DNA of 35,815 bases, from positions 1-35,815 of the forward strand of contig JARDZP010000012.1 of assembly GCA_029240795.1 (NCBI GenBank), written 5' to 3'. The DNA is from Haloplasmataceae bacterium. GTDB taxonomy: Bacteria; Bacillota_I; Bacilli_A; Haloplasmatales; Haloplasmataceae. Within the stretch, counting starts at the first letter, position 1. Each line of letters starts with the position of its first letter. A program made the position numbers and the translations under genes. Under the pieces are notes generated by a model, which did no database searches, had not been told where the DNA came from, and saw only the letters and a program-made list of their open reading frames with translations. This document shows positions 33,104 through 35,815 of the stretch, one piece after another.

Positions 33104-34444
33104 TTATAATACTGATAAATAAGTTTTAATATCCCAGTCAGTTACATACATTCTGAAACTATCCCATTCTAATAATTTACCTTCAACAAATTTTTCATAA
33201 ATGTGTTCCCCTAATGCTTCTTTAACTACTTCATCTTTTCCTAATTCAATAATCGCATCTTTTAAGCTTTCAGGTAAACTAACGATTCCTTGTGATTTTC
33301 TTTCTCCATTATTCATGATATATAAATTTAAATAAATTGGTGGAACAGCTTCAAGGTTTCTTTCAATTCCATCAAGACCAGAAGCAAGAATAACCGCCAT
33401 TGCTAAATAAGGATTAGCTGATGGGTCAACACTTCTTATTTCTGTTCTTGTAGACAATCCACGACTCGCAGGAATTCGAATCATCGCTGAACGGTTAGCA
33501 TCTGACCATGAAACGTAACTAGGAGCTTCATAGCCTGGAACTAAACGTTTATAAGAGTTAACTGTTGGATTAGTAACTGCGGTAAACCCAATAGCGTGAG
33601 CCATGATTCCAGCAATCCATTTACGACATGTATCAGATAATTTTAATGCTCCATTTGGATCAAAGAATGCATTATTACCATCAACATCAGTTAATGAACA
33701 ATTTGTATGCATACCACTACCATTGATGCTAGCGATAGGTTTTGGCATGAATGTAGCATGTAGACCATGTCGTTTAGCAACATTTTTAACAACTAATTTG
33801 AATGTTTGAATATTGTCACAAGCTTCTAAAACATTCGCATATTGGAAATTAATTTCATGTTGACCAGTAGCCACTTCATGATGGGATACTTCCATTTTAA
33901 ATCCTAGTTTTTCAAGTTCTAATACGATATCTCTACGACAGTCTTCAGCACCATCAATAGGTGATAAATCGAAATAACCACCTAAATCATTGAACTCTAA
34001 TGTTGGTTTCCCTTTTTCATCTAATTTAAATAAGAAAAATTCTGGTTCAACCCCAATATTAAATCCTGAAAAACCTAGATTTTCCATTCTTTTCGTGATT
34101 CTCTTTAAGTTTCCACGTGGATCTCCAGGGAATGGTGTTCCATCTGTTTTATAAACATCACAGATAAATCTTGCAACTTTACCATAAGTTGTTTCTTCCC
34201 AATGATGAATTAAGAATGTATCTAAATCTGGTTTTAAGAACATATCTGCTTCTTGGATACGTACAAACCCTTCAATCGATGAACCATCAAACATGATTTC
34301 ACCATTTAGTGCCTTCACTAATTGACGTTCTGGTAGTTCAACGTTTTTAATAACACCGTTGATATCTGTAAAACACATTCTTATGTATTTTACATTTTCT
34401 TCCTTAACAATTCTTATGATGTCTTCTCTTGAATATTTACTCAT
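33104..34444 (-). CDS. glnA: Glutamine synthetase, type I
   Basis: ATP-dependent synthesis of glutamine from glutamate and ammonia; dodecameric cytosolic enzyme. 446 residues, the length of the GSI-alpha (Bacillus/Clostridium) form, which lacks the adenylylation control. Family blocks: [29 protein letters not shown], the metal site block [14 protein letters not shown]-type [23 protein letters not shown], and [24 protein letters not shown] is 10 nt before ATG. It follows an ANTAR-domain regulator gene on the same strand and is preceded by its own consensus promoter and an intrinsic terminator that ends 6-7 bases before the RBS, so it is very probably controlled by antitermination according to nitrogen supply. 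Confidence 0.96.
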   Translation of the reverse strand: MSKYSREDIIRIVKEENVKYIRMCFTDINGVIKNVELPERQLVKALNGEIMFDGSSIEGFVRIQEADMFLKPDLDTFLIHHWEETTYGKVARFICDVYKTDGTPFPGDPRGNLKRITKRMENLGFSGFNIGVEPEFFLFKLDEKGKPTLEFNDLGGYFDLSPIDGAEDCRRDIVLELEKLGFKMEVSHHEVATGQHEINFQYANVLEACDNIQTFKLVVKNVAKRHGLHATFMPKPIASINGSGMHTNCSLTDVDGNNAFFDPNGALKLSDTCRKWIAGIMAHAIGFTAVTNPTVNSYKRLVPGYEAPSYVSWSDANRSAMIRIPASRGLSTRTEIRSVDPSANPYLAMAVILASGLDGIERNLEAVPPIYLNLYIMNNGERKSQGIVSLPESLKDAIIELGKDEVVKEALGEHIYEKFVEGKLLEWDSFRMYVTDWDIKTYLSVL

Positions 34445-34467
34445 TTCTTTTTTTCCTCCTTAAAAAT

Positions 34468-34514
34468 AAAAAAAGGTGCCAAATAGTATACATATCTGTA
34501 CACTTGACACCTTT
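34468..34514 (-). promoter_or_regulatory. Attenuator (leader terminator) of glnA
   Basis: Minus-strand leader RNA folds AAAGGUGUCAA (34514-34504) with UUGGCACCUUU (34482-34472), followed by seven T; the apex holds a second stem AGUGUAC/GUAUACU with six-base loop AGAUAU (34504-34485). It lies between the promoter and the RBS, so it must be read through for glnA to be made. The stem base GGUG-U...G-CACC resembles the attenuator of the neighbouring regulator gene. Confidence 0.75.
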
Positions 34515-34530
34515 GTTCACGATTATATTA

Positions 34531-34551
34531 TATAAGACTTCTTTGTCTATA
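34531..34551 (-). promoter_or_regulatory. Candidate ANTAR recognition hairpin (P1) in the glnA leader
   Basis: At the very 5' end of the predicted transcript: stem AGAC/GUCU extended by UAU/AUA across a one-base bulge, closing a six-base loop AAAGAA. A hexaloop with A at position 1 and G at position 4 is the published hallmark of ANTAR target hairpins. Confidence 0.55.
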
Positions 34552-34556
34552 CACAC

Positions 34557-34585
34557 ATTATATGGATTCTACATTCATTTGTCAA
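34557..34585 (-). promoter_or_regulatory. Consensus promoter of glnA
   Basis: Minus strand: TTGACA (34585-34580), 17-bp spacer, TATAAT (34562-34557). Perfect match in both boxes and spacing, starting 10 bases after the stop codon of the ANTAR gene. Transcription would begin near 34550, giving a leader of about 105 nt. Confidence 0.9.
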
Positions 34586-34594
34586 TGACAAATA

Positions 34595-35155
34595 TTAATT
34601 TTTTAAAATTTCTTTTGCGATTGATACTTTACTTACACGTTGATCCATTGACTGCTTTAAGATAAACATATACGCTTCTTCTTCAGACATATTTTTATCT
34701 TTCATTAATTTAAACTTAGCATTTAACACATATTTTTCTTCCTCAAGTTTATGTTCAAGCTGCTCGACTTTTTTATTTAAAAACGAATATTGAACACCTA
34801 ATTTGATAAAAAAGTCAATTCCAAATTCTAATAATGAACTTATTTTCATTTCATCCATATTCATGAAATAAATATCATTCATTACATTATAAATATTACC
34901 AAAGTTAGATACATTGTTTATATAAATCACTGGTATAACTTTATTTGTTACTAAATAATCTAATAATATACTAATATTACTACATTTTAAAGTATGGTGA
35001 ATAATTAATACATTGGGATTATACAGTTTTAGCGTTTTATTTATAATATTTACATTTACTTCAGCAGTAGTTACTTCAACTAAATAACTTTTTACTAATC
35101 TTTTAATATTCATATTAAAAATATTATCATTACTTAAAACAAGTACTTTCTCCAT
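34595..35155 (-). CDS. ANTAR-domain RNA-binding antiterminator (NitR-like)
   Basis: 186 residues. The C-terminal ~55 residues are an ANTAR domain: LEEEKYVLNAKFKLMKDK, then MSEEEAYMFILKQSMDQR and SIAKEILKN, preceded by a coiled-coil helix (about 118-140). ANTAR proteins bind paired hairpins in leader RNA and prevent termination. The N-terminal domain has the receiver-like beta/alpha pattern, but the phospho-acceptor Asp is not there (NPNVLIIHHTL where PDxxxxD is expected), so it is a pseudo-receiver that must sense something else or bind a partner. ANTAR (NitR) genes next to glnA are known in clostridia and linked to nitrogen control. Here the gene itself has a consensus promoter and leader terminator, suggesting autoregulation. 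Confidence 0.85.
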   Translation of the reverse strand: MEKVLVLSNDNIFNMNIKRLVKSYLVEVTTAEVNVNIINKTLKLYNPNVLIIHHTLKCSNISILLDYLVTNKVIPVIYINNVSNFGNIYNVMNDIYFMNMDEMKISSLLEFGIDFFIKLGVQYSFLNKKVEQLEHKLEEEKYVLNAKFKLMKDKNMSEEEAYMFILKQSMDQRVSKVSIAKEILKN

Positions 35156-35173
35156 TTCTTCACCTCTATATTA

Positions 35174-35208
35174 TAAAAAAATGGTGCTCAAAACACATGA
35201 ACACCATT
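35174..35208 (-). promoter_or_regulatory. Attenuator (leader terminator) of the ANTAR gene
   Basis: Minus-strand leader: AAUGGUGUUCA (35208-35198) pairs with UGAGCACCAUU (35190-35180), then a run of seven or more T at 35181-35174. It sits between the promoter and the GAGGTG RBS (35166-35161). Confidence 0.75.
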
Positions 35209-35243
35209 GTTACTACTTTTATTAATATTTATCTACACAAAAC

Positions 35244-35273
35244 ATTATATGTTAAAATAAATAAAATTGTCAA
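35244..35273 (-). promoter_or_regulatory. Consensus promoter of the ANTAR gene
   Basis: Minus strand: TTGACA (35273-35268), 18-bp spacer, TATAAT (35249-35244). Transcription would start near 35237, leaving a leader of about 80 nt. Confidence 0.85.
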
Positions 35274-35349
35274 TAAGTTTAGTAAAAAACTTAAAGAAGT
35301 TAGTAAATACTAGAAAAATGAATTCCTTTATTTTACAACTACTTGTTAC

Positions 35350-35634
35350 CTAATTTTGATAAGTTTCGGTATTCAATACTTCACCTATTTCATAAAACGT
35401 TTCTAGAGGTGTACCACTTTTTGGCTTAAATGTATCAAAATAATTTGCGGGTGAAAAAGTTTCAGCAAATATTTTATTAAATAAGTTATTTACAAATACC
35501 GAAAGTAAATACATAACTCCAATTACAATTTACATATGTTTTACCTTTTCAGATTTATTTTTAAAAATAAGTAAAAGTAATAACGCTAAGACTATGGAAA
35601 AACAATCATAAATAATTATATAATACTTTTATAA
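35350..35634 (-). pseudogene. Decayed small membrane-protein gene
   Basis: A minus-strand frame open from 35634 to TAG 35350-35352 is broken by one TAA at 35530-35532. It reads IIYDCFSIVLALLLLLIFKN, then (after the stop) IVIGVMYLLSVFVNNLFNK and a polar tail FSPANYFDTFKPKSGTPLE...ETFYEIGEVLNTETYQN. Two hydrophobic segments and a soluble tail of normal composition suggest a former ~90-residue membrane protein. No start codon or RBS is evident at the 5' side. Family not recognised; could also be read as a truncated functional frame. Confidence 0.4.
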
Positions 35635-35701
35635 TAATAAATATAGGCATAAACTATTTACAAAAATAATATAATTTAATGATAATATCTATATAAACAA
35701 A

Positions 35702-35785
35702 AATCCTATCATTTTTTAGGGTTCTTTCTCTACTTAGGGTAGAGAAAATTATAAAGTATGGCTATTCATTCGAATTACGAATAGC
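35702..35785. other. Three consecutive hairpins near the right edge
   Basis: AATCCTA/TAGGGTT (35703-35723), the perfect 9-bp stem TTTCTCTAC (35725-35733) / GTAGAGAAA (35739-35747), and GCTATTC (35761-35767) / GAATAGC (35779-35785). None has a long T-run; they may be terminators or RNA structure belonging to a gene beyond the window edge. Confidence 0.45.
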
Positions 35786-35815
35786 TCTTAAATTAAATCA
35801 TTTAGATTAAAATCA

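Noticed and set aside
1-35815. CRISPR array, tRNA or rRNA genes
   Set aside because: No regularly spaced repeats and no recognisable tRNA or rRNA stretches were seen by eye; a dedicated scan was not possible.

Overview
This window comes from a very AT-rich, low-GC Gram-positive bacterium (Bacillota, or a lineage close to the Mollicutes). The evidence is strong Shine-Dalgarno sequences (AGGAGG/GGAGG), TTGACA/TATAAT promoters, a CcpA-type cre-like site, the Ptb/Buk route, type I glutamine synthetase with an ANTAR regulator, and an immune-inhibitor-A-type M6 metallopeptidase. TGA is used as a stop (end of oraE) and Trp is TGG, so the code is standard. The species cannot be named from the sequence. 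The central metabolism (B12-dependent ornithine fermentation, butyrate-kinase-type ATP formation) suggests an amino-acid fermenter.

Layout. 1-2150: 3' part of a secreted M6 peptidase, cut by the window start. 2425-3287: a two-gene LytTR regulator plus DUF3021 membrane protein unit with a tandem repeat in front of its promoter. 3739-3924: a small two-helix membrane protein. 4025-10282 (minus): an operon ABC exporter half / DUF1854 protein / ABC exporter half / GH4 alpha-galactosidase-like enzyme; both ABC proteins carry an N-terminal domain and a four-Cys zinc ribbon. 10300-11540: a graveyard with a decayed GH42 beta-galactosidase start and a second decayed gene. 11538-12788 (minus): a CYP152-type fatty-acid P450.

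12896-23773 (minus): a tight ten-gene operon, in transcription order arcA, argF/arcB, arcC, ord, ortA, ortB, oraS, oraE, a MutL/GlmL-type accessory gene and orr. Together these could take arginine through citrulline to ornithine (one ATP from carbamate kinase), then through D-ornithine, 2,4-diaminopentanoate and 2-amino-4-oxopentanoate to alanine and acetyl-CoA. 24296-27147: a MarR regulator and a MacB-like ABC ATPase/FtsX permease fusion, behind a promoter with a regular four-half-site operator. 27206-28507 (minus): rimO. 28694-31764: ptb, buk and a leucine-dehydrogenase-family gene, all apparently starting with non-ATG codons.

31766-32998: an IS1595-like element with inverted ends, a perfect 8-bp target duplication, a dead transposase and an extra small membrane-protein gene inside. 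It landed on the stop codon of the dehydrogenase gene and moved the operon's terminator 1.2 kb away. 33104-35155 (minus): an ANTAR RNA-binding regulator followed by glnA. Each has its own consensus promoter and an intrinsic terminator just before its ribosome binding site, so both look controlled by transcription attenuation. 35156-35815 holds a decayed small membrane-protein gene and several hairpins. I saw no tRNA, rRNA, CRISPR array or prophage.
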